Shown here: one piece after another, positions 30,895-45,922 of the stretch | Layout of the letters: every line of letters starts with the position of its first letter | Position numbering within the stretch: position 1 is the first letter of the stretch | From: Neobacillus sp. PS3-34 | GTDB taxonomy: Bacteria; Bacillota; Bacilli; Bacillales; Cytobacillaceae | Assembly (NCBI RefSeq): GCF_030915465.1 | Contig: NZ_CP133267.1 | Span: forward strand, 2,944,501-3,008,500 | Length of the DNA stretch: 64,000 nt | Direction: 5' to 3' | Position numbers and translations under genes: made by a program | The notes under the pieces: model-generated | Database searches by the model: none | Seen by the model: the letters and a program-made list of their open reading frames with translations, nothing else | Told to the model about the DNA's origin: nothing

Positions 30895-31873
30895 AGAAGG
30901 ACAGCCAAGGATCGTCATTATTGGCGGCGGTACAGGATTGCCAGTTTTATTGAGAGGGCTGAAAAAGTACCCTGTCGATATCACGGCGATTGTCACCGTG
31001 GCAGATGACGGGGGCAGCTCAGGAAGGCTGCGGGATGATTTGCATATTCCGCCTCCAGGCGATATCCGAAATGTGCTGGCTGCTTTATCTGATGTGGAGC
31101 CTCTCATTGAGGAGATGTTCCAGCATCGTTTTAAGACATCGAATGAGTTATCGGGGCATTCGCTTGGGAATCTTATATTGGCCGCAATGACATCGATTAC
31201 GGGCAATTTTGTCCATGCGATTCAGGAAATGAGCAAGGTTTTGAATGTGAACGGAAAAGTGCTTCCTGCCGCTAATCAAAGCGTCGTGCTTCACGCGGAA
31301 ATGGAAGATGGGACCGTCGTTTCTGGTGAATCGAAAATTCCTTTCTCAGGGAAAAAAATAAAAAAAGTATTTTTAACGGCGCCAGAGAAAATCCGGCCTT
31401 TGCCTGAAACTCTTCTGGCAATTAATCAGGCAGATTTGATTATTATTGGGCCTGGCAGTTTATATACAAGCATTCTACCTAATCTGCTCGTGCCCGGGCT
31501 TGGCAGTGAAGTCTGCAAATCGAAGGCAAAAAGGGTTTATATCTGCAATTTGATGACCCAGGCCGGCGAAACGCATGGTTATTCCGCGAGTGAGCACGTC
31601 AAGGCCATCTATGATCATATGGATTGTGCGTTCATTGATACCATCCTTGTGAATAATGAGGAAGTTCCTCAGGATATCCAGCTTCGTTATAATGAAGAGC
31701 TTGCTATTCCGGTTGTTTATGACATGCCGAAGCTTTATGAGCTTGGCCTTGAAGTCGTCCATGGAGATATCGCGATCCAGGATAACAGCGCCATTAGGCA
31801 TGATCCGAAAAAGGTTGCAGAAATTTTATATTCTTTGCTAATAAATGAAACCAAAAAACGTTTTAATGCGTAA
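30887..31873 (+). CDS. yvcK: YvcK/CofD-like gluconeogenesis factor
   Basis: Cytosolic protein of the CofD-like fold that binds UDP-sugars and, in B. subtilis, is needed for growth on gluconeogenic carbon sources and for cell-wall precursor supply. Visible: [49 protein letters not shown], and [20 protein letters not shown]. 328 residues from ATG 30887, which follows AAAGG and overlaps the rapZ stop; an upstream in-frame start would lie deep in rapZ. Conserved between rapZ and whiA. Confidence 0.93.
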   Translation: MTKEGQPRIVIIGGGTGLPVLLRGLKKYPVDITAIVTVADDGGSSGRLRDDLHIPPPGDIRNVLAALSDVEPLIEEMFQHRFKTSNELSGHSLGNLILAAMTSITGNFVHAIQEMSKVLNVNGKVLPAANQSVVLHAEMEDGTVVSGESKIPFSGKKIKKVFLTAPEKIRPLPETLLAINQADLIIIGPGSLYTSILPNLLVPGLGSEVCKSKAKRVYICNLMTQAGETHGYSASEHVKAIYDHMDCAFIDTILVNNEEVPQDIQLRYNEELAIPVVYDMPKLYELGLEVVHGDIAIQDNSAIRHDPKKVAEILYSLLINETKKRFNA

Positions 31874-31916
31874 TACCATTATGCAAACGTTTGTCTATAG
31901 ATAAGGGGGTGAAGGG

Positions 31917-32867
31917 ATGTCTTTCGCTTCGGAAACGAAAAAAGAGCTGACCAACCTGGAGTTGAAGCCTTGCTGCAGTAAATCAGAACTTTCAGCCCTG
32001 ATCCGAATGAACGGCTCGCTTTCTTTTTCAAATCGAAAGCTGGTCGTTGATATTCAAACGGAGAATGCTGCGATCGCAAGAAGAATTTATACACTTATAA
32101 AAAAGAACTATGGTGTTCAGGTTGAGCTTCTTGTCAGGAAAAAAATGCGTTTGAAAAAGAACAATGTTTATATTGTCCGGTTAAATGAAGATGCGCGCAA
32201 TATTTTGGAGGATTTGAAAATCCTTGGTGAAGGATTTACCTTCGTCCACGATATTTCCAAAGAATTGGTGAAAAAGAAGTGTTGTAAGCGCTCTTATTTA
32301 CGAGGTGCATTTCTGGCCGGAGGTTCCGTCAATAATCCGGAGACTTCATCCTATCATTTGGAGATTTTTTCACTTTATAAGGAACACAATGATTCCTTAT
32401 GCGAGTTAATGAATACTTTTGACCTGAACAGTAAGACACTGGAACGGAAAAAAGGGTATATCACGTACTTGAAGGAAGCTGAAAAAATCACGGAATTCCT
32501 TAATATCATTGGTGCGCATTTGGCGCTCCTCCGTTTTGAGGATGTGAGAATCGTCAGGGATATGAGAAACTCTGTTAACCGTCTCGTTAACTGCGAAACC
32601 GCCAATTTGAATAAAACCGTGGGAGCAGCATTAAGGCAAGTTGAAAACATCCGTTTCATTAACGAAACGGTCGGGCTTCATATTTTACCTGAAAAGCTGA
32701 GGGAAATTGCGGAGCTCCGGGTGACGTACCAGGATGTGACCTTAAAGGAACTCGGTGAAATGGTTTCGGGAAGTGCAATCAGCAAGTCGGGAATTAACCA
32801 TCGCTTAAGGAAAATTGATGAGATTGCCGATAAATTAAGAGCAGGGGAATTCTCTGCAAAAAAATAG
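31917..32867 (+). CDS. whiA: WhiA-family DNA-binding protein
   Basis: 316-residue protein with a degenerate LAGLIDADG homing-endonuclease-like N domain ([21 protein letters not shown] in outline) and a C-terminal sigma-factor-like helix-turn-helix ([24 protein letters not shown]). It has no endonuclease activity in known members. It controls sporulation septation in Streptomyces and affects cell division and chromosome segregation in B. subtilis. GGGGGTGAAGGG precedes the ATG. Confidence 0.95.
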   Translation: MSFASETKKELTNLELKPCCSKSELSALIRMNGSLSFSNRKLVVDIQTENAAIARRIYTLIKKNYGVQVELLVRKKMRLKKNNVYIVRLNEDARNILEDLKILGEGFTFVHDISKELVKKKCCKRSYLRGAFLAGGSVNNPETSSYHLEIFSLYKEHNDSLCELMNTFDLNSKTLERKKGYITYLKEAEKITEFLNIIGAHLALLRFEDVRIVRDMRNSVNRLVNCETANLNKTVGAALRQVENIRFINETVGLHILPEKLREIAELRVTYQDVTLKELGEMVSGSAISKSGINHRLRKIDEIADKLRAGEFSAKK

Positions 32868-32920
32868 ACTTAAAAAAGATTTGTAAAGCTTGTAATAAAA
32901 TATAGAGGAGGAATTGTGTG

Positions 32921-33178
32921 ATGGTTGAAAAACAAGTGGAAGTAAAATTGAAAACAGGTCTTCAAGCGCGGCCGGCAGCTTTATTCGTTCAGGAAGCGAA
33001 CAGATTTTCATCTGATATTTTTCTTGAAAAAGAAGGAAAAAAGGTAAACGCAAAAAGTATCATGGGTCTAATGAGCCTTGCGGTTGGTTCTGGCGCTTTG
33101 ATCAATGTGATTGCGGAAGGAAATGACGAAGCAGATGCACTCGAAGCACTGACGCAATTTATTCAAAAAGAGAGCTAA
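32921..33178 (+). CDS. crh: Crh, catabolite repression HPr-like protein
   Basis: 85-residue HPr paralogue. The site that is His15 in HPr reads Gln here (KTGLQARPA), so it cannot carry PTS phosphate. The regulatory Ser46 segment KSIMGLMSLAVGSG is kept and is the target of HprK. P-Ser-Crh acts as a CcpA corepressor and, in B. subtilis, also binds methylglyoxal synthase. ATG 32921 is 9 nt after AGGAGG. Ends at a terminator shared with clpP. Confidence 0.96.
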   Translation: MVEKQVEVKLKTGLQARPAALFVQEANRFSSDIFLEKEGKKVNAKSIMGLMSLAVGSGALINVIAEGNDEADALEALTQFIQKES

Positions 33179-33182
33179 TAAA

Positions 33183-33216
33183 AAGGTCTGGCCAATGCGG
33201 CCAGACCTTAATTTTT
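33183..33216. terminator. Bidirectional terminator between crh and clpP
   Basis: Perfect 11-bp stem AAGGTCTGGCC/GGCCAGACCTT, 5-nt loop, T-rich right side and A-rich left side. Confidence 0.9.
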
Positions 33217-33228
33217 GCCAAATGGCGA

Positions 33229-33837
33229 TTATAGGCTATCTTTCTTTGCTTCGTTAGGGTTACGTGTAATGATATGGTCAACCAAACCGTATTCTTTCGC
33301 TCTATCAGCAGTCATGAAATTATCGCGGTCTGTATCCTTAGCGATGACATCAAGTGGCTGGCCAGTGCGCTCAGATAAGATTCCGTTAAGCTTTTCACGA
33401 AGGAACAAGATGCGTTTTGCAGCAATCTCGATTTCCGTTGCCTGGCCCTGTGCTCCGCCAAGTGGCTGATGGATCATAACTTCTGCATTTGGAAGGGCAT
33501 AACGCTTGCCTTTTGTTCCAGCAGCGAGAAGGAAGGCACCCATGGATGCAGCCATACCGATACAGATTGTCTGCACATCTGGCTTAATGAACTGCATTGT
33601 ATCATAAATCGCCATACCAGCAGTGATGCTGCCGCCAGGGCTGTTAATGTAAATAGATATATCCTTTTCAGGATTTTCTGCTTCAAGGAATAGCAGCTGT
33701 GCTACAATAGAGTTTGCAACATGGTCGTCAATTCCGCTGCCGAGCATAATGATACGGTCTTTTAAAAGGCGGGAGTAGATGTCGTATGCTCTTTCGCCCC
33801 GATTTGTTTGTTCAATAACTGTAGGGATTAAATTCAT
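33229..33837 (-). CDS. clpP: ClpP, ATP-dependent Clp protease proteolytic subunit
   Basis: Serine peptidase of the ClpXP/ClpCP machines, forming a double heptamer. Visible: [31 protein letters not shown], the catalytic Ser in [14 protein letters not shown], the catalytic His in VMIHQPLGG, and Asp in [10 protein letters not shown]. 202 residues, intact, with an N-terminal [11 protein letters not shown] propeptide-type start. GGAGGAAG precedes the ATG. Controlled by the CtsR site upstream. Confidence 0.98.
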   Translation of the reverse strand: MNLIPTVIEQTNRGERAYDIYSRLLKDRIIMLGSGIDDHVANSIVAQLLFLEAENPEKDISIYINSPGGSITAGMAIYDTMQFIKPDVQTICIGMAASMGAFLLAAGTKGKRYALPNAEVMIHQPLGGAQGQATEIEIAAKRILFLREKLNGILSERTGQPLDVIAKDTDRDNFMTADRAKEYGLVDHIITRNPNEAKKDSL

Positions 33838-33909
33838 TTTTCTTCCTCCTTTAATCTGAAAGGTTCATCATGCCGAAAAAGGCTGATTCATAAAAACTTA
33901 TGTATTGTT

Positions 33910-33940
33910 ATCATATCACTCATGGTCAATAAAGGTCAAA
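33910..33940 (-). promoter_or_regulatory. clpP promoter with CtsR operator
   Basis: Minus-strand TTGACC (33939-33934), 18-bp spacer, TATGAT (33915-33910). On the + strand 33924-33940 reads GGTCAAT-AAA-GGTCAAA, fitting the CtsR heptad direct repeat (A/G)GTCAAA-NAN-(A/G)GTCAAA with one mismatch. It covers the -35, so heat-shock derepression is expected. Confidence 0.85.
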
Positions 33941-34048
33941 CAATTCACACTGTAGTGGTGCCCGATTCGTTCGACAATATTTCATGGAAATGATAATCAC
34001 TCCGTATCCATCTTACCCAACATCGCCCATTTTAAACATATTCTGTAC

Positions 34049-34077
34049 TTGCAAAGAGCTAAAACATGTCATATAAT
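34049..34077 (+). promoter_or_regulatory. Promoter of tRNA-Arg
   Basis: TTGCAA (34049-34054), 17-bp spacer, TATAAT (34072-34077), 45 bp before the tRNA. Confidence 0.75.
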
Positions 34078-34122
34078 ATGAAAGCGTCAGTTGGAGAGCA
34101 AGCGCTCCAGATTTATTACTTT

Positions 34123-34194
34123 GCCCTCGTGGTGCAACGGATAGCACGTAAGATTCCGGTTCTTGAGATGTGGGTTCGATTCCTGCCGAGGGCG
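34123..34194 (+). tRNA. tRNA-Arg (anticodon CCG)
   Basis: Folds as a full cloverleaf: acceptor GCCCTCG/CGAGGGC, D stem GTGC/GCAC, anticodon stem TAAGA/TCTTG with loop TTCCGGT (anticodon CCG, reading CGG), T arm GTGGG-TTCGATT-CCTGC, discriminator G. CCA is not encoded. Position near clpP corresponds to the single tRNA-Arg gene there in B. subtilis. Confidence 0.95.
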
Positions 34195-34198
34195 TACC

Positions 34199-34240
34199 AA
34201 AAGACCTTCTTCCTTTTTATAAGGGAGGAGGTCTTTTTTT
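34199..34240 (+). terminator. Terminator of tRNA-Arg
   Basis: Stem AAAAGACC...GGTCTTTT extended through TTCTTCC/GGGAGGA, then a run of seven T. Confidence 0.85.
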
Positions 34241-34241
34241 A

Positions 34242-34531
34242 GGCTGTTTTCGTATACTTTGTTGCTATTTAAGGAGTAGTTGATTTTCACTCCAGGATGC
34301 TCGCTTTCCGCGGGGCGGGAGGTGAGCCTCCTCGGCGCACAGCGCCTGTGGGGTCTCACCTGTCCCGCTGCTCCCGCAGGACGTTGAATCAGCTTCCTAG
34401 AATCAACACCGCACGAAGGAAATGCGAGAGCATTTTCGAGGAGCTCGCACCTTCCGCTCCAATCAACTTCGTTTTCAACGATTTGCTTTTAAAAACCTAT
34501 TTATAAAACAATAATCTTTTAGAAAACGGCC
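34242..34531 (+). mobile_element. MITE-like element, copy 1 (290 bp)
   Basis: Bounded by inverted ends GGCTGTTTTC (34242-34251) and GAAAACGGCC (34522-34531). It is the reverse complement of 59015-59244 along its whole length, including CGTATACTTTGTTG, AGGAGTAGTTGATTT and the GC-rich core with TCGCTTTCCGCGGGGCGG. It differs by an extra block of about 60 bp inside (about 34381-34442). No coding capacity, and no clear target duplication at this copy. It sits directly behind the tRNA terminator. Confidence 0.7.
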
Positions 34532-34600
34532 TTTTTCATGATCGAGTAGCCTTTTTCAGAGAGACAGCTGTGTATTTAGTTGTAAAGCTGCAGATTAATG

Positions 34601-35231
34601 TTCTCGCGAAATACAATAGAATTCCCGCGAGAAAAATTACATAATCGGCGAAATAAATTGCTAATCCGGTGAGATTCTTCTCGAAAGCCGCGAGAAAGCC
34701 CTTGCTTCCTCCAGAGAAGAGTCTAGGTTGCCAGGGCAAAGGAAGCCGGCTATAGCGGTTCCGCGAAATAAAATAGAATTCCCGCGAGATTATCCCGGAT
34801 TCCCGCGAGATAAATTACATAATCGGCGAAATAAATTGTTAATCCGGCGAGATTCCTCTCGAAACCCGCGAGAAAGCCCTTGCTTCCTCCAGAGAAGAGT
34901 CTAGGTTTCCAGGGCAAAGGAAGCCGGCTATAGCGGTTCCGCGAAATAAAATAGAATTCCCGCGAGATTATCCCGGATTCCCGCGAGATAAATTACATAA
35001 TCGGCGAAATAAATTGTTAATCCGGCGAGATTCCTCTCGAAACCCGCGAGAAAGCCCTTGCTTCCTCCAGAGAAGAGTCTAGGTTTCCAGGGCAAAGGAA
35101 GCCGGCTATAGCGGTTCCGCGAAATAAAATAGAATTCCCGCGAGATTATCCCGGATTCCCGCGAGATAAATTACATAATCGGCGAAATAAATTGTTAATC
35201 CGGCGAGATTCCTCTCGAAACCCGCGAGAAA
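34601..35231. repeat. Nested 178-bp tandem repeat (about 3.5 units)
   Basis: Units begin with GGAAGCCGGCTATAGCGG at 34741, 34919 and 35097, an exact 178-bp period. The third is cut after about 135 bp, and a shortened, more divergent unit precedes at 34601-34740. Each unit is itself built of about six 20-22-bp blocks starting (C)CCGCGAGA, CCGCGAAATAAA or CGGCGAAATAAA. Copies 1-3 are nearly identical, implying recent amplification. No believable ORF. Confidence 0.85.
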
Positions 35232-35382
35232 ATCCGTTTCAAGTATCGAAGCCGAGTCGCTACACTACAAAAATTCATCTAAGAAACGAGATTCTTCCTT
35301 AAAAATTAAATTTCTCTGCCAGATTCTTACCATACACCAAACCTCCGTCATATTGTAAAATAAGGAACAGGGGGAATGCGCG
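35232..35382. other. Short spacer before rpoN
   Basis: No gene, repeat or clear sigma-A promoter seen. It ends with GGAACAGGGGGAATGCGCG as the rpoN ribosome-binding region. Confidence 0.4.
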
Positions 35383-36715
35383 ATGAACATGAAAGCGGGA
35401 TTATGGCAGCAGCAAACTTTGAAGCTGGCGATGACACAGGAGCTGACGCAGGCGATTGCGTTATTGCAATATACGACGCAGGAACTGACTGCTTTTTTGG
35501 AAAATAAGGCGCTCGAAAATCCCCTTTTGCAGATTGAACCGGGGAATGTCCAGCCGATGAACCCTTTGCAGGACAGAAGCCGCCGCACGCTGAAAAGGGC
35601 TGTAAAGGACAAGAATGACTGGATTGAGCAGCTGGCGGAAAATTCATTCTCACTTGAAGAGCATTTAATCTCCCAACTAAATTTAAAAGAACATAAAAAT
35701 GAACAATTAAAAATACTTCGTTACTTGATTAATAATATTGATGTAAACGGTTACTTCACAGGTGGTACGGACGAGGCTGCTGCGGCCCTTCAAACACCGA
35801 CAGAAAAAGTGGAGGAAGGGCTTGTGCTTCTTCAAGCTGCTCGAGCCGGCGGGAATCGCAGCCCGAAGCCTTCAGGAATGCTTAATGATACAATTGCAAA
35901 GAGAGTATCCCGATGAGGAACTCGCCAATACCATTGTCGCAAGCCATTTTATTCCCTTTGCCGAAAAAAAGTGGAAAGCACTTGCAAAGGAATTAAGCGT
36001 TTCACTTAAGGAAATACAAATGGTATTCGATTTGGTCCAGACACTAAATCCACGTCCGGGAGCAGAATACCGCCAGGAAAAGACGTCATTTGTCATTCCT
36101 GATGCGGTGATTGAAGTGGCAGATGGAGAATTGACGGTTCTCACCCATGACGATCCGCTTCCTAAGATCAGTTTTAATGCAACCTATTATAAACAACTAT
36201 CCGCTTCAGGTGACGAGCAGGTCAGCCGTTTTCTGCATGAAAAGGTCCATGATTATCAGTGGATTTTAAAGAGCATTGAACAAAGAAGGGAAACGTTAAC
36301 TAAGGTTGTTATGAAAATAGCCGAAAAACAGCCGCTATTTTTTCAAAAAGGTCCTAACTACCTCAAGCCGATGACGATGAAGGAGGTTGCTCAGGAACTG
36401 GATATCCATGAGTCGACCGTCAGCAGGGCGGTCCGGGAAAAATATGTGCAAACCCCGGCAGGGACATTCGAGCTGAGATCTTTTTTTACGAGTACGATCC
36501 AAACTGTTGCTGATGAAAGTACTTCTTCATCTACAGTCAAGAATGCCATCTCACTTTTAATAGAAAATGAGAATAAGCAAAAACCTCTTTCAGACCAGGA
36601 AATTGTGGAATACTTAAAAAATACGGATGGGATGGTTGTCTCTAGAAGGACTGTGGCAAAATACCGTGACCAGCTTGGTATACCATCTTCATCTAAACGA
36701 AAAAGATACGAATGA
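35383..36715 (+). CDS. rpoN: RpoN (SigL), sigma-54 factor (frameshift near 35835)
   Basis: Alternative sigma factor recognising -24/-12 promoters and needing AAA+ activators. Visible: the Gln/Leu-rich activator region (LWQQQTLKLAMTQELTQAIALLQ), the core-binding domain, the HTH (MTMKEVAQELDIHESTVSRAV) and the RpoN box SRRTVAKYRDQLGI near the C terminus. The frame breaks at about 35835, in the block that should read LLxxLEPAGIAARSLQECL; a GGCCC original (QALEPAG) fits. About 440 residues when joined. In B. subtilis sigL serves arginine, acetoin and levanase genes; no target is evident here. Confidence 0.94.
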
Positions 36716-36728
36716 AGGGAGACTCCAC

Positions 36729-36986
36729 ATGAAACAAACCGTTCTGACTTTTTATACACGCCGGCGCTGCCCTCTTTGCGAAAAAGCAAAATCGGAGCTG
36801 ATGGAGCTGCAAAATGAGCATCCATTTTTATTTGAAGAAATCGATATTGAAGAAAGTGATGAGTTAACCGAACAATACGGCTTGATGATTCCGGTCTTTG
36901 TTTTGGACGGTGAAGAGGTAGGATTCGGGCACGTTAATAAATTTGACATAAGTAAACGGTTACAAGAAAAAACCCTATCCTTATGA
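36729..36986 (+). CDS. Glutaredoxin-like small thiol protein
   Basis: 85-residue thioredoxin-fold protein with an N-terminal CPLC redox motif (FYTRRRCPLCEKAKSEL) and the cis-Pro segment MIPVFVLDGEE. It resembles the DUF836/glutaredoxin-like family often found before cggR in Bacillaceae. ATG 36729 follows AGGGAG, 13 nt after rpoN, so it is likely co-transcribed with rpoN. Partner and substrate unknown. Confidence 0.8.
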   Translation: MKQTVLTFYTRRRCPLCEKAKSELMELQNEHPFLFEEIDIEESDELTEQYGLMIPVFVLDGEEVGFGHVNKFDISKRLQEKTLSL

Positions 36987-36987
36987 G

Positions 36988-37016
36988 TTGAAATAGGTTA
37001 ACACTCCTGTTAGAAT
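36988..37016 (+). promoter_or_regulatory. cggR-gapA operon promoter
   Basis: TTGAAA (36988-36993), 17-bp spacer, TAGAAT (37011-37016). The -10 lies in the loop of the upstream terminator hairpin (37002-37035). The CggR operator is 36 bp downstream, fitting a roadblock or start-site block. Confidence 0.65.
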
Positions 37017-37043
37017 GATAACTGTAGCAGGGGTGATTTTTTT
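37002..37043 (+). terminator. Terminator of rpoN-glutaredoxin transcript
   Basis: 8-bp stem CACTCCTG/CAGGGGTG, 18-nt loop, run of T. It overlaps the cggR promoter. Confidence 0.6.
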
Positions 37044-37052
37044 TACCCGCGG

Positions 37053-37088
37053 CGGGACATAATATGTCTATGCGGGACATTTAAAGTC
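37053..37088 (+). promoter_or_regulatory. CggR operator
   Basis: CGGGAC-N6-TGTC (37053-37068), four bases, then CGGGAC-N6-AGTC (37073-37088): the tandem operator known for B. subtilis CggR, with one mismatch. Confidence 0.92.
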
Positions 37089-37117
37089 CAACTGCTTTGT
37101 AAAGGAGCTAGGCTCTC

Positions 37118-38140
37118 ATGCAATCGATAATTGATATTCAAAGAAAATTATTACCCGATCTTCTTCATGTCATGCGAAAAAGGTACGCAATTCTTCATTA
37201 CATAGGTTTCATGCAGCCTGTTGGCAGAAGAAGCCTGGCAGTCAGTCTTGGTTCGACCGAAAGAATCCTGCGTGCTGAGGTCGATTTTTTAAAAGACCAG
37301 AACTTAATTTCCGCTAATAATATTGGAATGAGTTTAACGCCTGAAGGGAAAAATTTATTGGAAAGCCTGGAAAGCTTAATGCGCGAGCTGACGGGTATAG
37401 ATGTACTGGAGCAGGAATTGAAGAAGCTTCTGGAAATCCGGAAGGTCGTCATCGTCCCAGGCAACAGTGATCAGTCCCCGCTTGTTAAAAGCGAATTAGG
37501 AAAAGCCAGTGCCAATTGCATGAAGAAGCTGCTCGCAGGAAAAAATATCATCGCTATAACTGGCGGATCCACCATGGCTGCCATTGCAGAATGGCTGACT
37601 CCCGATTTTGGGAATAAAGAATTGCTCTTTGTCCCTGCACGCGGCGGCATCGGTGAGGATGTCCAGAATCAGGCAAACACCATCTGCGCGATTATGGCTG
37701 GAAATGCGAATGCGAAGCACAGGGTATTTTATGTTCCTGATCAGGTTAGTATGGAGATTTATGAATCCTTTATAAAAGAACCGCTTATTCACGAGGTTCT
37801 CGGATTGATTAAATCGGCCAGCATGGTTTTGCACGGCATTGGGGAAGCTATTCCAATGGCTGAGCGCAGGAAGACAAGTGCTGAGGATTTGGAAAAGATC
37901 GAGAAGGGGAAAGCGGTCGGTGAAGCTTTTGGGTACTACTTCAACGAAGAGGGCGACATCGTCCATAAGGTACTCACGATTGGCCTTCAGCTGGATGACC
38001 TTGCCCGCATTCCAAATGTAATAGCCGTTGCCGGCGGAGAATCAAAAGCAAAGGCAATCCGCGCTTATATGAAACAGGCACCACCCTCTACCATCTTAAT
38101 TACAGATGAAGGGGCAGCAAGAACGTTATTAAAAGGGTAA
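37118..38140 (+). CDS. cggR: CggR, central glycolytic genes regulator
   Basis: 340-residue SorC/DeoR-type repressor. An N-terminal winged helix covers about residues 1-85 (HYIGFMQPVGRRSLAVSLGSTERILRAEVDFL in parts); the C-terminal sugar-isomerase-like domain binds fructose-1,6-bisphosphate (AITGGSTMAAIAEWL, FVPARGGIGEDVQNQANTI, ITDEGAARTLL). It represses its own operon from the site at 37053-37088, and FBP relieves this. GGAGCT precedes the ATG. It is followed by gapA after 49 nt; in B. subtilis the transcript is cleaved in that gap to favour gapA. Confidence 0.96.
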   Translation: MQSIIDIQRKLLPDLLHVMRKRYAILHYIGFMQPVGRRSLAVSLGSTERILRAEVDFLKDQNLISANNIGMSLTPEGKNLLESLESLMRELTGIDVLEQELKKLLEIRKVVIVPGNSDQSPLVKSELGKASANCMKKLLAGKNIIAITGGSTMAAIAEWLTPDFGNKELLFVPARGGIGEDVQNQANTICAIMAGNANAKHRVFYVPDQVSMEIYESFIKEPLIHEVLGLIKSASMVLHGIGEAIPMAERRKTSAEDLEKIEKGKAVGEAFGYYFNEEGDIVHKVLTIGLQLDDLARIPNVIAVAGGESKAKAIRAYMKQAPPSTILITDEGAARTLLKG

Positions 38141-38153
38141 TCCCTTTATATAA

Positions 38154-39197
<1,044 letters not shown>

Positions 39198-39285
39198 TTC
39201 TTAAAACCCGTCATTCATGGGTATGATTGGATATCCTGTTGGCGAAAGTCTATAATAATTAAAGTGAAACTTATGCAAGCTTTTT

Positions 39286-39320
39286 AAGGGGGAGCGGGGG
39301 TGATTCCCCTCTCCCTTTTA
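39286..39320 (+). terminator. Hairpin between gapA and pgk
   Basis: Long GC-rich stem AAGGGGGAGCGGGG/CCCCTCTCCCTT with internal mismatches, then TTTTA. Probably a partial terminator that keeps gapA mRNA more abundant than the downstream genes. Confidence 0.75.
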
Positions 39321-39376
39321 TTGTTCGGCGCCCGTTAAAGGCGCTTATGCATTTCAATTTAGGAGGTCCTTTTGCT

Positions 39377-42911
<3,535 letters not shown>

Positions 42912-42950
42912 TCTTTTAATAATATTCTTTTAAAAAATAATTCACTCTAA

Positions 42951-44261
<1,311 letters not shown>

Positions 44262-44270
44262 TGTAAGTTA

Positions 44271-44309
44271 AACGGGGTGCACATTGACGAATGTGCATCC
44301 TGTTTTTTT
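44271..44309 (+). terminator. Terminator of the cggR-eno operon
   Basis: About 11-bp stem GGGTGCACATT/AATGTGCATCC with one G-T pair, 4-nt loop, T run. Confidence 0.85.
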
Positions 44310-44434
44310 GTAGATAAGTAATAGATTATTTAAAATTTTCTAAATTATTTATTTTGATATGACAAAATTCATGATAAAATTAAAAAGCAGTTAAGCTATT
44401 TGTCATTAGTTGCCGAAAGTTTAATTGATTTTTT

Positions 44435-44448
44435 TGAAAGCACTTACA
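44435..44448 (+). promoter_or_regulatory. Putative cre site (CcpA) before the PTS gene
   Basis: TGAAAGCACTTACA fits the cre consensus TGWAANCGNTNWCA at 13 of 14 positions, with CA instead of the central CG. It lies 32 bp before the start codon, where CcpA/P-Ser-HPr(Crh) could repress. The promoter itself is unclear (TTGATA at 44354 and TAAAAT at 44375 are a weak pair). Confidence 0.55.
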
Positions 44449-44479
44449 TATCTTGTACAAATTGAAAGGAGGTTTTTTT

Positions 44480-45855
44480 ATGTTAGGATTTTTGCAACGT
44501 ATTGGAAAGTCATTAATGCTTCCTATCGCAGTGTTGCCAGCAGCTGCCCTATTGCTGCGCCTTGGCCAGCCGGACTTATTTAATATTGCCTTTATCTCGG
44601 CAGCTGGTGATGCTGTATTTTCAAATTTAGCGCTTATATTTGCCATTGGGGTAGCCATTGGTTTTTCAAAGGACGGCCACGGAGCGGCTGCTCTTGCGGG
44701 TGCTATCGGTTACTTTGTATTGACGAAGGGTGCTGTTGCCATCAATGAAACGATTAATATGGGGGTTCTTGGTGGTATTATTTCAGGGATAACGGCGGGA
44801 TGCTGTATAACCGCTACTCCGAAATTAAGCTTCCGGATTGGCTCGGATTTTTTGGAGGCAGACGTTTTGTGCCAATTGTAACGTCATTAACGATGATTGT
44901 CTTAGCTGCCATTTTTGGTTATGTGTGGCCACCGATCCAAGATGGGATCAATAGTGTAGGAAATTGGATTACCGGAGCAGGTGCGATCGGAGTTGGAGTG
45001 TTCGGCTTCTTAAACCGTCTTTTGATTCCGCTTGGACTGCATCATGTTCTAAATACTCTCGTATGGTTTGAATTTGGCGATTTCACGAATGCAGCCGGAA
45101 AGGTAGTAAAAGGGGATTTAACACGTTTCTTCGCAAAAGACCCTTCTGCCGGTGTATTTATGACAGGATTCTTCCCAATTATGATGTTTGGCCTTCCTGC
45201 TGCAGCCATGGCTATGATTGCTGCAGCTAAAAAAGAGCGCAGAAAGACAGTGACTGGAATGCTGATCGGTTTGGCATTCACTTCGTTCTTAACAGGTATC
45301 ACTGAACCAATCGAATTTTTATTCATGTTCCTATCTCCTGTTCTTTATGTCATTCATGCCGTCCTTACTGGTCTGGCTTTATCGCTAACCTATGTACTCG
45401 GAATCCATCATGGCTTTGGTTTTTCTGCGGGGGCTATTGACTATGTCCTAAACTACGGCATTGCGCAAAAGCCGCTCCTTCTCTTAGTAGTAGGTCTCGT
45501 TTATGCGGTACTGTATTTCGTCATTTTTTATTTCCTTATTAAAAAGCTTGATCTTAAAACACCAGGACGTGAGGATGAGGTTGAAGGAGAGTTCACGGAG
45601 AACTCCTCAGCGAAAGGAAATTACCATCAATTAGCGGTAGGCTATCTTGACGCACTAGGGGGGAAAGAAAACCTCGTAGATATTGATAATTGCGTTACAC
45701 GCCTGCGTTTGAAGGTGAAAGATTCTAGTGCTGTGGATGAAAGTGAACTCAGAAGACTTGGCGCAAGAGGCGTTATTAAACTAAACAAAACAGATCTTCA
45801 GGTGGTCGTTGGAACAGATGTAGAATTTGTGGCCAATGAACTGAAAAAATTGTAA
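44480..45855 (+). CDS. nagE: PTS sugar transporter EIICB, N-acetylglucosamine (NagE/NagP) type (frameshift near 44795)
   Basis: Membrane permease and phosphotransfer unit that imports and phosphorylates a hexose, most likely GlcNAc. The EIIC domain shows LPIAVLPAAALLLRLG, then after the break YNRYSEIKLPDWLGFFGGRR, LGLHHVLNTLVWFEFGDF, GVFMTGFFPIMMFGLPAAA, and GITEPIEFLFMF with the sugar-binding Glu. The EIIB domain (from about residue 385) has the phosphorylated Cys in DNCVTRLRLKV. No EIIA domain, so it must borrow one. The frame breaks at about 44795; GGCC restores GITAGMLYNRY. The nag operon at 12.5-15.2 kb would process the product. About 458 residues. Confidence 0.85.
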
Positions 45856-45877
45856 CCGTTTTACAATTTACACTCGG

Positions 45878-45904
45878 CCTGGCGGTTTCGACCGCCAGGT
45901 TTTT
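45878..45904 (+). terminator. Terminator after nagE
   Basis: Perfect 9-bp stem CCTGGCGGT/ACCGCCAGG with a TTCG tetraloop and a T run. Confidence 0.9.
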
Positions 45905-45922
45905 GAATTTATGGAGGGGATT

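Noticed and set aside
34242..34531. Coding sequence on either strand within the MITE-like element
   Set aside because: Short frames (about 60-90 codons) are not shared in the same frame by the two copies and have no RBS.
34536..34739. Minus-strand ORF of 67 codons inside the tandem repeat
   Set aside because: Product of the repeat sequence, with no RBS and no conservation between units.
44795..44800. Programmed frameshifting in the PTS gene or other broken genes
   Set aside because: No slippery heptamer or downstream pseudoknot at the sites, and the restored proteins are the normal single-frame family members.
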